A DNA stretch of 64,000 bases from CAWATZ01 sp963784995 (GTDB taxonomy: Bacteria > Planctomycetota > Planctomycetia > Gemmatales > Gemmataceae). Each line of letters begins with the position of its first letter. Positions within the stretch are counted from its first letter, which is position 1. Where the stretch lies: contig CAWATZ010000003.1 of NCBI GenBank assembly GCA_963784995.1, forward strand, positions 1,240,001 to 1,304,000. The letters run 5' to 3'. Of the stretch, positions 45,486 through 55,103 are shown one piece after another. Below the pieces are notes generated by a model that saw only the letters and a program-made list of their open reading frames with translations, did no database searches and was not told where the DNA came from. Made by a program: the position numbers and the translations under genes.

Positions 45486-45730
45486 TGCGCCTCCGGTCAA
45501 TCTCGTTGGCCATTCCATTTACGGGGTTCGCAGACGAGGCTAACCTGGGTAGAATATAACTGGAGTCTCGTGGATCAACAGGAGGAATGGACCTCCTGGC
45601 CGCGGCGCCGCAACGATTCCTGGTCCGAGGTTTGCCGGTGTTGCCTCACGAACCCGACCGTCCCAACACTGTCCCTGGCTCCATCCAGCCCCGAGACGGT
45701 GCCGACGGCAGACCTTCACCTCAGCCCACC

Positions 45731-48002
45731 GTGAAACAGACGGTCACGCCCTACGACCTCCCCCGGCCCCCCAATGAGCCCACCGTCCGCGCCAAAACGC
45801 TCCCGCAAAGCAGCGCCGAGCAAGCCCAGGCGCAGAGCGCAGCGACCCCGAACTGGATCTGCTGGCCGAGGAGGAGGGGGCCGCCCGTGCTGCCGCCGTC
45901 CTGGTGGGGCCCTGGCCGGCCGGGCTGGAGCGCCTGCGACCGCTGGCCCTGCTGCCCGATGGCGAGTTCTGGTTGGCCCGGGAAATTCGCGACGGCCAGG
46001 CGGCCTTGCTGGTGGTCAAGATCCACCGCGAGGAAGGGCTGCCGGCCCAGGCCCAGGTGCTGCGCGTGCCCGATCACGATCCGATCGAGTACCTGGGCGG
46101 CGGCACCTACGGCGAGGTGCTGCTCTACCAGGAACGGGACACCGGCCGGCGCGTGGCGGTCAAGTTCTTCACCCGAGGCGGCGGCAGCCTGGAATGGCAG
46201 ATGCTCCAGGCCGAGGTCAAGCAGCTGGCCCTGCTGGCGGACGACCCGGGCATCGTGCAGATCAAGGACGTCGAGCCGGCCGCCCAGCCCCCCTACTACG
46301 TCATGACCTACGCCGAGCATGGCTCGCTGGCCAAACGGCTGGCCGAGAAGGGGCCGCTGCCCGTCCGCCAGGCCCTGGCCCTCTTTCGCCGGACGGCCGA
46401 GGCCCTCGCCTACGTCCATGCCAAGGGGGTGCGGCACTGCGATCTGAAACCGGGCAACGTCCTGCTCGACGCCCGCGACCGGCCGTTGCTGGCCGATTTC
46501 GGCCAGGCCCACCTGGCCAGCGACCTCAGCCCCGCCCTGGGCACGTTCTTCTACATGGCCCCCGAACAGGCCACCCTGGAAGCGGTCATCGCCGACACCC
46601 GCTGGGACGTCTACAGTCTCGGCGCTCTCGTCCATGCCCTGGTCACCGGCAAGCCGCCGCACGAGGACCAGACCGTGCTGCTGACGCTCAATCGCACCGC
46701 CCATCTGCCGCGCCGGCTCGAAAAATACCGCCACTGGGTCACGACTCGCCCCCGGCCCACGGCGCATCACCGCGCCAAGGGGATGGATCGCCGGCTCGCC
46801 GAGATCGTCGATCAGTGTCTGGAAGTGGATCCCGAGCGCCGCTTCCACGACGCCGGGGCGGTGCTGGCCGCCCTGGATCGCCGCCAGCGGCACCTGCGCC
46901 GCCGGCCCTTGCTGATCTTTGGCCTGATCGCCCCCGTGGTCGTCATGCTGACGATGACCGCCTTCGGCGCCCTGGTCGGCTCCGGCGCCCTCGGCCAGGC
47001 CCAGGACGTCCTGGCCCAGCAGCTGCAGACCAACGACAAAGTGATGTCCCAGCTGGTCGTCAACGTCCTGCAGAACCAGCTCGACGATCGGGTCTCCCTG
47101 GTGGAGCGCCGGGCCAGCGACCCCAGCCTGATCGCGGACCTCAAGGACACTCCTCAAGTGGTGGTTGGCGCCGCTGCGGAAGCGGCCAGCTGGCGGCGCA
47201 ACTGCGTGACCAGCTGCTGCGCTTCAAGAAGTACGACCGGCAAAGCTACTTCTTCAAGTGGACGCTGGTCAACCCACGCGGATACATCCTGGCGGACGAG
47301 CTTCCGGAGCCGGAACTGTACGGCCGCTCCTGGGCCTGGCGCGACTGGTTCAACGGCCACGGCCACCAGTTCGGCCACGAGGGGGAGTGGTTCCCGCCCG
47401 TCAACCACGTCCACGTGTCGGAGCCTTACGTGGCCCAGGGCGTCGATGAACTGAATCATCCCAATCCGCTGTCGATGAGCGTCTCGGTGCCGGTCCGCGA
47501 TCCGGACAGGCCGGACCAGGTCCTGGGCTTGCTGGTGGGCACCATGCATTTCGGCCAGGTGCAGGACCTGTTCCGGCACATCGGCCTGGAAGGGATGCAC
47601 GGCGACGTGATGATCCTCAACGAGCGCAGGCAGTGCCTGATGCACCGGAACATGGAGGAGGTCAAGAAACGCATCCGGGCCCACCGCAATCCCGAGCCGG
47701 TGCCGGACACGCCGCTGGTCCACGACCTGATCGATCTGCACCAGGCCGGCTCGGCCCCGGATTACGTCGATCCGCTGACGGGCAAGGATTGCCTGGCCGG
47801 CTGCGCGCCGCTGAAACATTACGGCTGGGGCGTGATCGTCCTGCACGAGCGCGACGTGGCCCTGCATCCCGTGGCCAGCTTGCGCGGCTGGATGGCTAGC
47901 TGGGGGACCTTGCTGTTTGTTATCATGAGTCTGGTGACCACGGGCCTGTGGGGGGCCCTGATCTGGACACTGCGACGAGAGGAGCTGCCCACTCATGGCT
48001 GA
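45731..48002 (+). CDS. Ser/Thr protein kinase with outer sensor region, two frameshifts
   Basis: Likely start GTG 45731 (VKQTVTPYDLPRPPNEPTVR). The kinase domain has the glycine loop LGGGTYGEVLLYQ, VAVKFF, and DFG in LADFGQAHL; the catalytic loop is VRHCDLKPGNVLL, with Cys instead of Arg before Asp (non-RD type). A membrane helix (LIFGLIAPVVVMLTMTAFGA) follows, then a long region outside the membrane resembling a Cache-type sensor (YFFKWTLVNPRGYILADELP, SMSVSVPVRDPDRPDQVLGL, HYGWGVIVLHERDVALHP), and a last helix. Indels near 45860 and 47180 split the frames. Originally its stop overlapped the cyclase start; a palindrome now separates them. Confidence 0.8.
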
Positions 48003-48107
48003 ACGAACGCACACAAGCCCGAAGCGCCAGCGCCGGGATCGCCCGGTTGTCCCGGCGCTAGCGCTTCGGGCGTGTGCAAGAGAGGAGCTGCCCACTCATG
48101 GCTGAAC
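47977..48107. mobile_element. Palindrome family B, copy 1, with 28-bp flanking duplication
   Basis: An imperfect hairpin with arms of about 28 nt (left from 48009, right to 48077, with AAGCCCGAAGCGCCAGCG in the left arm) is flanked by an exact 28-nt direct repeat, 47977-48004 and 48080-48107, starting GAGAGGAGCTGCCC. The repeat contains the kinase stop codon and the cyclase start codon, so both genes were kept intact by the duplication. Inserted length between repeats is 75 nt. Confidence 0.8.
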
Positions 48108-50099
48108 TGATCGCCCAGGGCAAAGACCCGGGTCAGCGCTGGCGGCAGCACCTCGCCGTGGGCCCCCTCTCGCTGGGTCGAACCATCGACAGCGCCCTGC
48201 GCGTGCCGTGGGACCGGAAAATCTCGCGCATCCATGCCTGGCTGGAGTGGCAGGCCGGCCAGCTGCACGTCCATCGGGAGCCGAAAAGCCTCAACCCCAT
48301 CTTCTACCAGGGACAGGCCCGCGAGGAGTTCGAGGTCCCCGCCGGCGGCTGGTTTGTCATCGGCGATACCGCCTTCCTGGTCGTGGGCGAATCCGATGCC
48401 TCCTTTCCGCCTGACCTGCCCTTGCCCAACAACGAGGTCACCTGCAGTGCCGAGGAGCTGCGCCGGCAGCGCGTACGCGGACCCGGACGAGCGCATCGAG
48501 GTCCTCGCCGGCCTGCCCGGCGTCATCCGCTTCTCGCCCAGCGACGCCGAGCTGAACGCCCAGGTGACCGGCGTGCTGCTGCGCGGCATCCCCCGGGCCG
48601 AGAACGCCGCCATCGTCGGCCTGCGTTACCTGGCCGGGGCCAAGGAGCCGGTCATCGACATCCGCCAGGTGAAAAATCGCCAGGGGCTGCCCGATACGTT
48701 CCGCACCAGCCGCCGACTGGTGCGCGACGCCCTGGAGCAGCGCCGGCAGAGTGTGATGTACGTCTGGCAAAAGGGCGAGATGAGCCAGGACTACACGCAG
48801 CTGGTCGGCTGCGACTGGGCCATCTGCATTCCACTGTCCGAGGAGAAGCAGGACGGCGATCCGGGGCCGTCGGGAGCGGCCGGCCTGCCGGCCACAACCC
48901 CTGCAGCGCCCCTGCCCACCGCGCCTCTCGGAGCCGTTCCCGGCACCTCGAGCGTGCCACACGAGCAGCTGGGGATCTACCTGTCGGGGACGTTGCCCAC
49001 GGCCCAGGTGGGCACGCCGCTGCGCGACGACGTGCTGCGCAGCGACCTGAAGTTCACCGAACTGGTGGCCGACATCTTCGGCGCCCTGCGGCGGATGAGC
49101 GGCCTGCAGCGGCAGCTGGGTCAGTTCCGCAACTTCCTGCCCCAGGCCGTGGTCAACGTGATGGGCACCAAGCCCGCCCCGCAGGTCGAGGAACTGCTCC
49201 GGCCCTGCGTCGCCGAGATCACGGTGCTGTTCTGCGACATTCGCGGCTCGTGCCGGATTGCCGAGCTGGGCCAGGACAACCTGCTGCGGCTGTGGGACCA
49301 CGTCTCGGCCGTGCTGGGCATCATGAGCAGCAGCATCCGCGACGAGGGCGGCGTGATCGCCGACCTGCAGGGCGACGCCATCATGGCCTTCTGGGGCTGG
49401 CCCTTGCGCGACGGGCAATCTCTGGAACATGCCCACCGGGCCGCCCTGACCATTTGCCAGCGGCTGGCACGCGAGACGGCCACGGGGCCCCTGGGCGTGG
49501 TTCGCTGCGGCATCGGCATCGCGCATGGCAACGCCGTGGTCGGCCGGCTGGGCACTCCCGATCAGTTCAAGATCGATGCCTTTGGCCCAACGGTGAACCT
49601 GGCGGCCCGGCTGGAGTCGCTGGCCAAGTTCTTCGGCGTTCGCATCGTGGTGGACAAGAACTGCCAGGAGTTCCTGTCGCACCATGCCAGCGCCCTGGGA
49701 GGCTGTCTGCGGCGGCTGGGCCAGGTCCGGCTGGCCGGCATGAGCCGGGTTGAGGAGGTCGCGGAACTGGCGCCCGCCGGCACGACCTGGTCGGGAGCGC
49801 ACACGCCCAAAGCGGAAGCTGCCCTCGCAGGCGTGACCGGCGTTGGAATACACGCAGACGTGCAGGGTCTGACTCCTCTGGGGCACCCGGGCGATGCTTT
49901 CGTGCTGAGCCCCGACACCGCCCGCCGCTACGAAACCGCCCTGCATACCTTCGAGGAGGGCCGCTGGGCCGAGGCCCGGCCCATCCTGGAAGGGCTGGGC
50001 GAGGACGGCCCGGCCCGGCGCTTGCTGGAGTTCCTGGCCCAGCATCCGCAGGGGCCGCCGCCGGGCTGGAAAGGTGTCTTGACACAGGAAGTCAAATAG
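48098..50099 (+). CDS. FHA-domain class III adenylate/guanylate cyclase, one frameshift
   Basis: ATG 48098 (MAELIAQGKDPGQRWRQHLA). Residues 15-105 are an FHA phosphothreonine-binding domain (PLSLGRTIDSALRV, KISRIHAWLEW). The frame shifts near 48470; a GAF-like middle follows (VSVMYVWQKGEMSQDYTQLV region), then the cyclase domain: ITVLFCDIRGSCRIAELGQD with the metal Asp, VIADLQGDAIMAFWGWPL, and FGPTVNLAARLESLAKF with the Asn/Arg pair. A TPR-like end closes it. The FHA domain may read phosphorylation by the kinase upstream. Nucleotide specificity (cAMP or cGMP) is not certain. Confidence 0.88.
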
Positions 50100-50104
50100 G
50101 TGAG

Positions 50105-50884
50105 GTGGCCACGCCAGTGAAAATCACTCTGCTGCCGTCGATGGTGGGCGAGTCCTCCGCTGACCAGTACCAGTACAGCACCAGCGTCCTGATCAATGAC
50201 ACCGTCGTTATCGATGCCGGCAGCATCGGCTTTCATGGCTCGGCCCAGGAGCAGGCCCGGATTCGCCACATCCTCCTGAGCCATTCCCACATCGATCACG
50301 TCGGCTCGCTGCCCATCTTCGTCGAGAACGCCTTCGAGGCCGGCCGGCAATGCGTCACGGTCCACGGCAACAGTCACGTGCTGGACGCCCTGCAGCGCGA
50401 TCTGTTCAACGATCGCATCTGGCCCGATTTCCTGCTGCTGTCGCGCGGCGCCAATCGCTTCTTGACCCTGTCGCTGATCGAGCCGGGCGAAACGTGCGTG
50501 CTGGAGGGCCTGACCATCACGGCGCTGCCGATGACCCACGTGGTGCCGACGCAGGGCTACCTCCTCAGCGACGGCCAGGCCACCGTGGCCCTCTTTTCCG
50601 ATACGGGCCCGACCGTGGAGGCCTGGCGGATGCTGAACGCCCTGCCGCGGCTCGATGCCGTGTTCGTGGAGTGCTGCTTTCCCGAGCCGTTGACCTGGCT
50701 GGCCGAGGTGGCGCTGCACCTGACCCCGCGCCTGCTGGCCGCCGAGCTGGCCAAGCTGAAACGCCCAACCCGGGTGATTGCGGTCCACCTCAAGGGACGC
50801 TATCGCAAGGAGATCATCGCCGAACTGGAGCGGACCCTGCCCCAGGTGGAGATTGGCCGGTTCGGCGTGCCGTATTGCTTTTGA
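50105..50884 (+). CDS. Class-II-type cyclic-nucleotide phosphodiesterase (metallo-beta-lactamase fold)
   Basis: 259 residues from GTG 50105, six bases after the cyclase stop; GTG 50117 is an alternative. The metal site is LLSHSHIDHVGSLPIFVENA, the class II phosphodiesterase form of H-x-H-x-D-H, with further ligands in ALPMTHVVPTQGYLLSDG and LFSDTGPTVEAWRM, and VIAVHLKGRYRKEI at the end. It probably hydrolyses the nucleotide made by the cyclase immediately upstream, giving a make-and-break pair in one operon. Confidence 0.85.
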   Translation: MATPVKITLLPSMVGESSADQYQYSTSVLINDTVVIDAGSIGFHGSAQEQARIRHILLSHSHIDHVGSLPIFVENAFEAGRQCVTVHGNSHVLDALQRDLFNDRIWPDFLLLSRGANRFLTLSLIEPGETCVLEGLTITALPMTHVVPTQGYLLSDGQATVALFSDTGPTVEAWRMLNALPRLDAVFVECCFPEPLTWLAEVALHLTPRLLAAELAKLKRPTRVIAVHLKGRYRKEIIAELERTLPQVEIGRFGVPYCF

Positions 50885-50905
50885 AAGCGTAACCAGCGTT
50901 CAGTT

Positions 50906-50992
50906 GCCGAGCCGCGCACGCAGCGCAGCGGAGTAAGCGGCCCTGCGGACTCCCGGGCCGCTTACTTCGCTGCGCTGCGTGCGCGGCTCGGC
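50906..50992. repeat. 38-bp palindrome, one mismatch
   Basis: Arms 50906-50943 and 50955-50992 pair except at one base, around an 11-nt loop. The arm includes GCCGAGCCGCGCACGCAGCG. It lies between the phosphodiesterase and phoR, which are on the same strand. Confidence 0.85.
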
Positions 50993-51012
50993 ATTCTACC
51001 GAGAAGACCCGC

Positions 51013-52482
51013 ATGTTCCGTCGCGTGCTTTTCCAGTTCGGTCTGCTCCTCTGGCTGGTTCTGGGCGGGGTGGGCCTGGTTCTCTCATCGCTCCAGGACA
51101 GCTCGGCCCAGCGGCAGACGCTGCTGCTGGTCCTGGGCGCTGCCGGCCTGGTCGGCACCCTGGCCATTGCTGCCTGCACCGCCACCCTGGCCGGCCGCTA
51201 CAGCCGGCCGGTGCGCGATCTGATCGAGGTGGCCGAGCGCATCAGCGCAGGGCCGACCGGCCAGCGCGTCTTCGTCTCGGGCAGCGACGAACTGGCCCGG
51301 CTGGGCCAGACCTTCAACCGGCTGAGCGAACGCCTGGCCATCCGCATCGCCCAGCTGGAGGAGGATCGCCAGCAGCTGCGCACCATCCTCAGCGGCATGG
51401 TTGAGGGCGTGGTCGCCCTGGACGCCGAGCAGCGCATCCTCTTCGCCAATGAGCGGGCCAGCCAGCTGCTGGAATTGCCCAACCCCAGCGAAGCGCAGGC
51501 CGGCCTGCCGGCCGGAGCGCACGCAGGCGTGCGGGGCCGGCGTCTGTGGGAGGTGGTTCGGCAACGGCCGCTGCTCGACGTGGTGCAGCGGGCCCTGGAT
51601 CGGCCGGAGCCCTATCGCGAGGAGTTCAACTGGAATGGCAACATCGTCCGCACCCTGACGGTCCACGCCGCCCGCTTGCCGGGCCGGCCGCCGCGCGGTG
51701 CCGTGCTGGTGCTGCACGACACCACCGAACTGCGGCGGTTGGAACGGCTGCGGCAGGAGTTTGTCGCCAACGTCTCCCACGAACTGAAGACGCCGCTGTC
51801 GGTGATCAAGGCCAACGTCGAAACCCTGATCGATGGGGCCATCGACGACGCCCTGCACCGCGGGGCCTTCCTCAAACAGATTGCCTCGCAGGGGGATCGG
51901 CTGCACTTCCTGATCCTCGACCTGCTCAGCCTGGCCCGGATCGAGTCGGGGGAGGAGCTGTTCGAGTTCGGGCCGATCGAGGTCGAGAGCGTGGCCGAGG
52001 CCGGCATCGACCGGCACTGCACCCGGGCCGAGGCCCGCAATCAGCGGCTGACCCTGGTGCCGTCCGATCCGGCCCTGGGCGAGGCCGTCATCTGGGCCGA
52101 CGAGGAGGCGATGGACCAGATCCTCGACAACCTGCTGGACAATGCCCTCAAGTACACGCCCGAAGGCGGCGAGATCCGCGTTCGCTGGCGGATCGAGGGC
52201 AATGTGATTGCCCTGGAGGTCAGCGACACCGGCATCGGCATCCCGGCCGCGGACCTGCCGCGGATCTTCGAGCGCTTCTACCGCGTGGACAAGGCCCGCA
52301 GCCGGGAGCTGGGCGGCACCGGCCTGGGCCTGTCGATTGTCAAGCACCTGGTGCAGGCGATGCACGGCAACGTCCGCGCCTCCAGCCAGGTCGGGTCCGG
52401 CACCACCTTCACCGTCACCCTGCCCCGGGCCGACTCCCTGTACGCCGGGCCCAGGACCGACTCGCGCCATCTGGCAGAGTGA
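51013..52482 (+). CDS. phoR: PhoR-type sensor histidine kinase
   Basis: 489 residues from ATG 51013. Two membrane helices (FQFGLLLWLVLGGVGLVLSS, LLLVLGAAGLVGTLAIAACT), HAMP (RPVRDLIEVAERISAG), PAS (LRTILSGMVEGVVALDAEQR), the phospho-acceptor block FVANVSHELKTPLSVIKANV, then the ATPase with LLDNALKYTPEGG, SDTGIGIPAADLPRIFERFY and GGTGLGLSIVKHLVQAMHG. The PAS domain is interrupted by 14 residues from the 42-nt repeat. With phoU and the regulator next to it this is the phosphate-sensing kinase. Confidence 0.92.
   Translation: MFRRVLFQFGLLLWLVLGGVGLVLSSLQDSSAQRQTLLLVLGAAGLVGTLAIAACTATLAGRYSRPVRDLIEVAERISAGPTGQRVFVSGSDELARLGQTFNRLSERLAIRIAQLEEDRQQLRTILSGMVEGVVALDAEQRILFANERASQLLELPNPSEAQAGLPAGAHAGVRGRRLWEVVRQRPLLDVVQRALDRPEPYREEFNWNGNIVRTLTVHAARLPGRPPRGAVLVLHDTTELRRLERLRQEFVANVSHELKTPLSVIKANVETLIDGAIDDALHRGAFLKQIASQGDRLHFLILDLLSLARIESGEELFEFGPIEVESVAEAGIDRHCTRAEARNQRLTLVPSDPALGEAVIWADEEAMDQILDNLLDNALKYTPEGGEIRVRWRIEGNVIALEVSDTGIGIPAADLPRIFERFYRVDKARSRELGGTGLGLSIVKHLVQAMHGNVRASSQVGSGTTFTVTLPRADSLYAGPRTDSRHLAE
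51493..51534 (+). repeat. 42-nt intragenic repeat, copy 2
   Basis: Identical to the minus-strand sequence of 16714-16755. Here it is exactly 14 codons in frame (AQAGLPAGAHAGVR) inside the phoR PAS domain, between LPNPSE and GRRLWEVVR. The other copy is read in different frames. Confidence 0.8.
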
Positions 52483-52609
52483 GCGGGTGGCGCGCTCTTC
52501 GCCGGCCCGGGTTGTGTCTCATTGTCAAAAACCCGTCTGTTTTTCACCGATTCCACGTAATTGGTCCATACACTAGACTCCGCCCTCTCCTGTTCGGGAG
52601 GGCGGTGCG

Positions 52610-52681
52610 CCTGTTAGCCACCCTTCGCAGAAGGGTGTTTTGGGCTTCAAAAACACCCTTCTGCGAGGGGTGGCTAACAGG
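52610..52681. repeat. 32-bp palindrome between phoR and phoU
   Basis: Arms 52610-52641 and 52650-52681 pair with one G-T pair; the left arm contains GTTAGCCACCCTTCGCAG. A near-repeat of GGCGGTGCGCC lies on each side (about 52600 and 52682). Confidence 0.8.
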
Positions 52682-52707
52682 GGTGGTGCGCCCAGTGAGG
52701 GCCAGGC

Positions 52708-53376
52708 ATGGCGATTCACTTGCAACGGGATCTGGACAAGCTGCAGCGCGACCTGGTGGCCCTGGCCGGGCTGGTCGAGTCGGCCCTGCACAAGGCAACT
52801 CGCGCCCTGTGCAGTCGGGAAGCCCGGCTGGCGCGCGAGGTCATTGCCGGCGATCCGCAGATTGACACCGAGGAGACGCAGATCGACGAGGACTGTTTGA
52901 AGATCCTGGCCCTGCACCAGCCGGTGGCGATCGATCTGCGCCGCATCGCCGCCGCCATGCTGGTCAACACCGACCTGGAGCGGATGGGCGACCTGGCCGA
53001 GGAGATTGCCGAGCGGGCCCTGCACCTGATCGGTGAGCCGGCCATCCCCATTCCGCACAAGCTGCACCACATGGCGGAGCTGACCATCAGCATGGTCCGC
53101 CAGTGCCTGGACGGCTTTGTCAACCGCGATACGAGCCTGGCCGCCCGGGTCATGCGCCTGGACGATGAGGTGGATCGCTACAATAATGAGATCATTACCG
53201 AGCTGATCGAATTGATGAAGCAATCGCCGGCCAGTGTCCCGGCGGCGCTGTCGTTGTTCTCGGCCACGCGCCACCTGGAACAGATTGCCGACCATGCTAC
53301 GAACATCGCCGAGGAGATTGTCTACCTCGTCGAAGGGGAAGTCGTGCGTCATCGGGCCGACGCCCGATCGGGTTGA
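52708..53376 (+). CDS. phoU: Phosphate signalling protein PhoU
   Basis: 222 residues from ATG 52708. Two PhoU three-helix domains with their conserved acidic metal motifs: ETQIDEDCLKILALHQPVAI, ADLRRIAAAMLVNTDLERMG-like NTDLERMGDLAEEIAER, and ATRHLEQIADHATNIAEEIV, VEGEVVRHRA. It normally links the phosphate transporter to PhoR and keeps it inactive when phosphate is plentiful. The transporter genes are not in the window. Confidence 0.95.
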   Translation: MAIHLQRDLDKLQRDLVALAGLVESALHKATRALCSREARLAREVIAGDPQIDTEETQIDEDCLKILALHQPVAIDLRRIAAAMLVNTDLERMGDLAEEIAERALHLIGEPAIPIPHKLHHMAELTISMVRQCLDGFVNRDTSLAARVMRLDDEVDRYNNEIITELIELMKQSPASVPAALSLFSATRHLEQIADHATNIAEEIVYLVEGEVVRHRADARSG

Positions 53377-53474
53377 CGGGCCCCAACCAAGGGAGGAAGA
53401 AGGGAGGGCCGGGAAATCCCGGCCTGAAACTCTTCTGGCAAACCATGAATCGAGTCGCTGGGGGAGGTCTGATC

Positions 53475-54200
53475 ATGTCCGCCGCGCCGCAGCCGGCCGT
53501 GGCCGCCGTGGTTCGTACGCGCATCCTGATCATCGAGGACGAGCGCGATCTCACCGATGTTCTGAGCTACAATTTGCAGCGGGAGGGCTACGAGACCCTG
53601 GTGGCCCACGATGGACACGAGGGTCTGCGCAAGGCGCAGAGCCTGCTGCCGGACCTGATCCTGCTGGACCTGATGCTCCCCGGAGTCTCGGGCGAGGCGA
53701 TCTGCCGGGAGCTGCGTGCCGGGGAACGGACGCGCGAGATCCCCATCATCATCCTCAGTGCCAAGTCCGAGGAAACCGACCAGGTGGTCGGCTACTCGCT
53801 GGGAGCCGACGACTACGTCTGCAAGCCGTTCAGCGTCAAGGTGCTGATGCAGAAGATCAAGGCGCTGCAGCGCCGCTTCGACGGCAGCAAGGAGCCGGTG
53901 GAGGTGGTCGAGTTCCTGGGGGTCAAGATCGACCGGGTCCGGCACCGGGCCTTCGCCGACGGCAAGGAGCTGGACCTGACGCCGACCGAGTTCCGACTGC
54001 TGGAGTGCCTGCTGCGCCAGCCGGGCCGGGCCTTCACCCGCCACCAGCTGATGGACGCCGCCATCGGCGAGGGGGCCATCGTGCTGGAGCGGACCATCGA
54101 CGTTCACATCAAGACGCTCCGCCGCAAGCTGGGCGACATCGACCTGATCGAAACCGTTCGCGGCGTCGGCTACCGCTTCCGCGAGCAGCTGCCGGAGTGA
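53475..54200 (+). CDS. phoB: PhoB-type response regulator
   Basis: 241 residues from ATG 53475 after GGGGAGG. Receiver domain with RILIIEDERDLTDVLSYNLQ, phospho-acceptor Asp in PDLILLDLMLPGVSGE, and YVCKPFSVKVLMQKIKAL with the Lys. The C-terminal winged helix is the OmpR/PhoB type: LDLTPTEFRLLECLLRQPGR, DVHIKTLRRKLGDIDLIETV, RGVGYRFRE. It completes phoR-phoU-phoB, an order different from the usual phoB-phoR. Confidence 0.93.
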   Translation: MSAAPQPAVAAVVRTRILIIEDERDLTDVLSYNLQREGYETLVAHDGHEGLRKAQSLLPDLILLDLMLPGVSGEAICRELRAGERTREIPIIILSAKSEETDQVVGYSLGADDYVCKPFSVKVLMQKIKALQRRFDGSKEPVEVVEFLGVKIDRVRHRAFADGKELDLTPTEFRLLECLLRQPGRAFTRHQLMDAAIGEGAIVLERTIDVHIKTLRRKLGDIDLIETVRGVGYRFREQLPE

Positions 54201-54209
54201 GCGGGCTGA

Positions 54210-54554
54210 TCAGAACGGGATCTCGTCGTATATGCTGGGGCCGCCCTCGTCGGAATCCGGGGGCGGCTCGGAAAAGGCCGACTCATCAATGTCGAACCTG
54301 CTGTAATCGGGCCTGGGATAGTCTCTCCGGGGAGGATCGTCGAGTGTCATCTCGACGATCTTGTACCGGGTGTCGGTTTGGTTGCCCCAATTGTCGCGAA
54401 GCTCTTCCGCGGCCTCGCAGCGAACTCGGTATTCCTCGGCTTGCTGGCGCAGGGTGAACGCTTTGATCGGTCGATCGTCGCCCGAATACCACTGATCGTC
54501 GTAGCTCCACGATTGGTGAAGAACAACGTAGAGGCGGCGTGAATTGGCGGCCAT
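54210..54554 (-). CDS. Unknown protein with SSB-like C-terminal tip
   Basis: 114 residues from ATG 54554. N-terminal half SRRLYVVLHQSWSYDDQWYS with an acidic/aromatic pattern, then a helix (FTLRQQAEEYRVRCEAAEEL), and a long acidic tail (DESAFSEPPPDSDEGGPS) ending IYDEIPF. The last residues match the tip of single-stranded-DNA-binding protein (D-D-x-I-P-F type). The upstream gene ends the same way. No OB fold is visible. Function unknown. Confidence 0.65.
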   Translation of the reverse strand: MAANSRRLYVVLHQSWSYDDQWYSGDDRPIKAFTLRQQAEEYRVRCEAAEELRDNWGNQTDTRYKIVEMTLDDPPRRDYPRPDYSRFDIDESAFSEPPPDSDEGGPSIYDEIPF

Positions 54555-54581
54555 GAATGATCCTCCAGCACCAGGACTGGA

Positions 54582-55103
54582 TCAGAACGGGATGTTCTCG
54601 TCGGGCAGAGCAGGTTGCCTGGCCCACGGAGGCGGCGGCGTTTCATACTCATCTCTCAGGCCGGTAGGGTACGCTCCTTCAATCAAGTCCAGCTCGATGA
54701 TCTCGTGATAGCGGAGTTTGTGCAGGGCGGCGCAGAGATGGACGGCCTGCTCGGGAGTGAGCGAGCGGAGCCACTTCCACCACGCGTAATGCTCCCCATC
54801 GGAGAACCAGAAGTTGGCCGGCGGGTCTGGAATGTCCGCATCTTGCAAGAAATCGTGGAAAACGCCGGCCTCGAAAGCGGTCAGGTTCAGCAGGTTGGCT
54901 TCCGTCTGAAGGTAAAAGAGCGGCTCAAGGTATCCCGCACGCCGGGAGGCTTCCTCCTGCTGAGCGAGAAAGGTCTCGGCGTCTTCTCGCCGGGAAAAGA
55001 CCGCGTCCATTCGGCCATCGGAAAACACTGGCCCATCGTGTTCCTGATTGAAATCGCGCAGGCGGACCACGAACACCTTCGGCAACGGTTGTGGCTCAGC
55101 CAC
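54582..55103 (-). CDS. Unknown protein with SSB-like C-terminal tip, second
   Basis: 173 residues from GTG 55103 after AGAGG. It starts QPLPKVFVVRLRDFNQEHDG and contains AVFSRREDAETFLAQQEEAS, HAWWKWLRSLTPEQAVHLCA-like YAWWKWLRSLTPEQAVH, and ends PALPDENIPF. Both this and 54210-54554 combine a short N-terminal domain in which a hydrophobic strand is followed by a helix reading F-x-x-R/Q-x-x-A-E, so they may be distant relatives. Likely co-transcribed (27 bp apart). Confidence 0.65.
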   Translation of the reverse strand: MAEPQPLPKVFVVRLRDFNQEHDGPVFSDGRMDAVFSRREDAETFLAQQEEASRRAGYLEPLFYLQTEANLLNLTAFEAGVFHDFLQDADIPDPPANFWFSDGEHYAWWKWLRSLTPEQAVHLCAALHKLRYHEIIELDLIEGAYPTGLRDEYETPPPPWARQPALPDENIPF

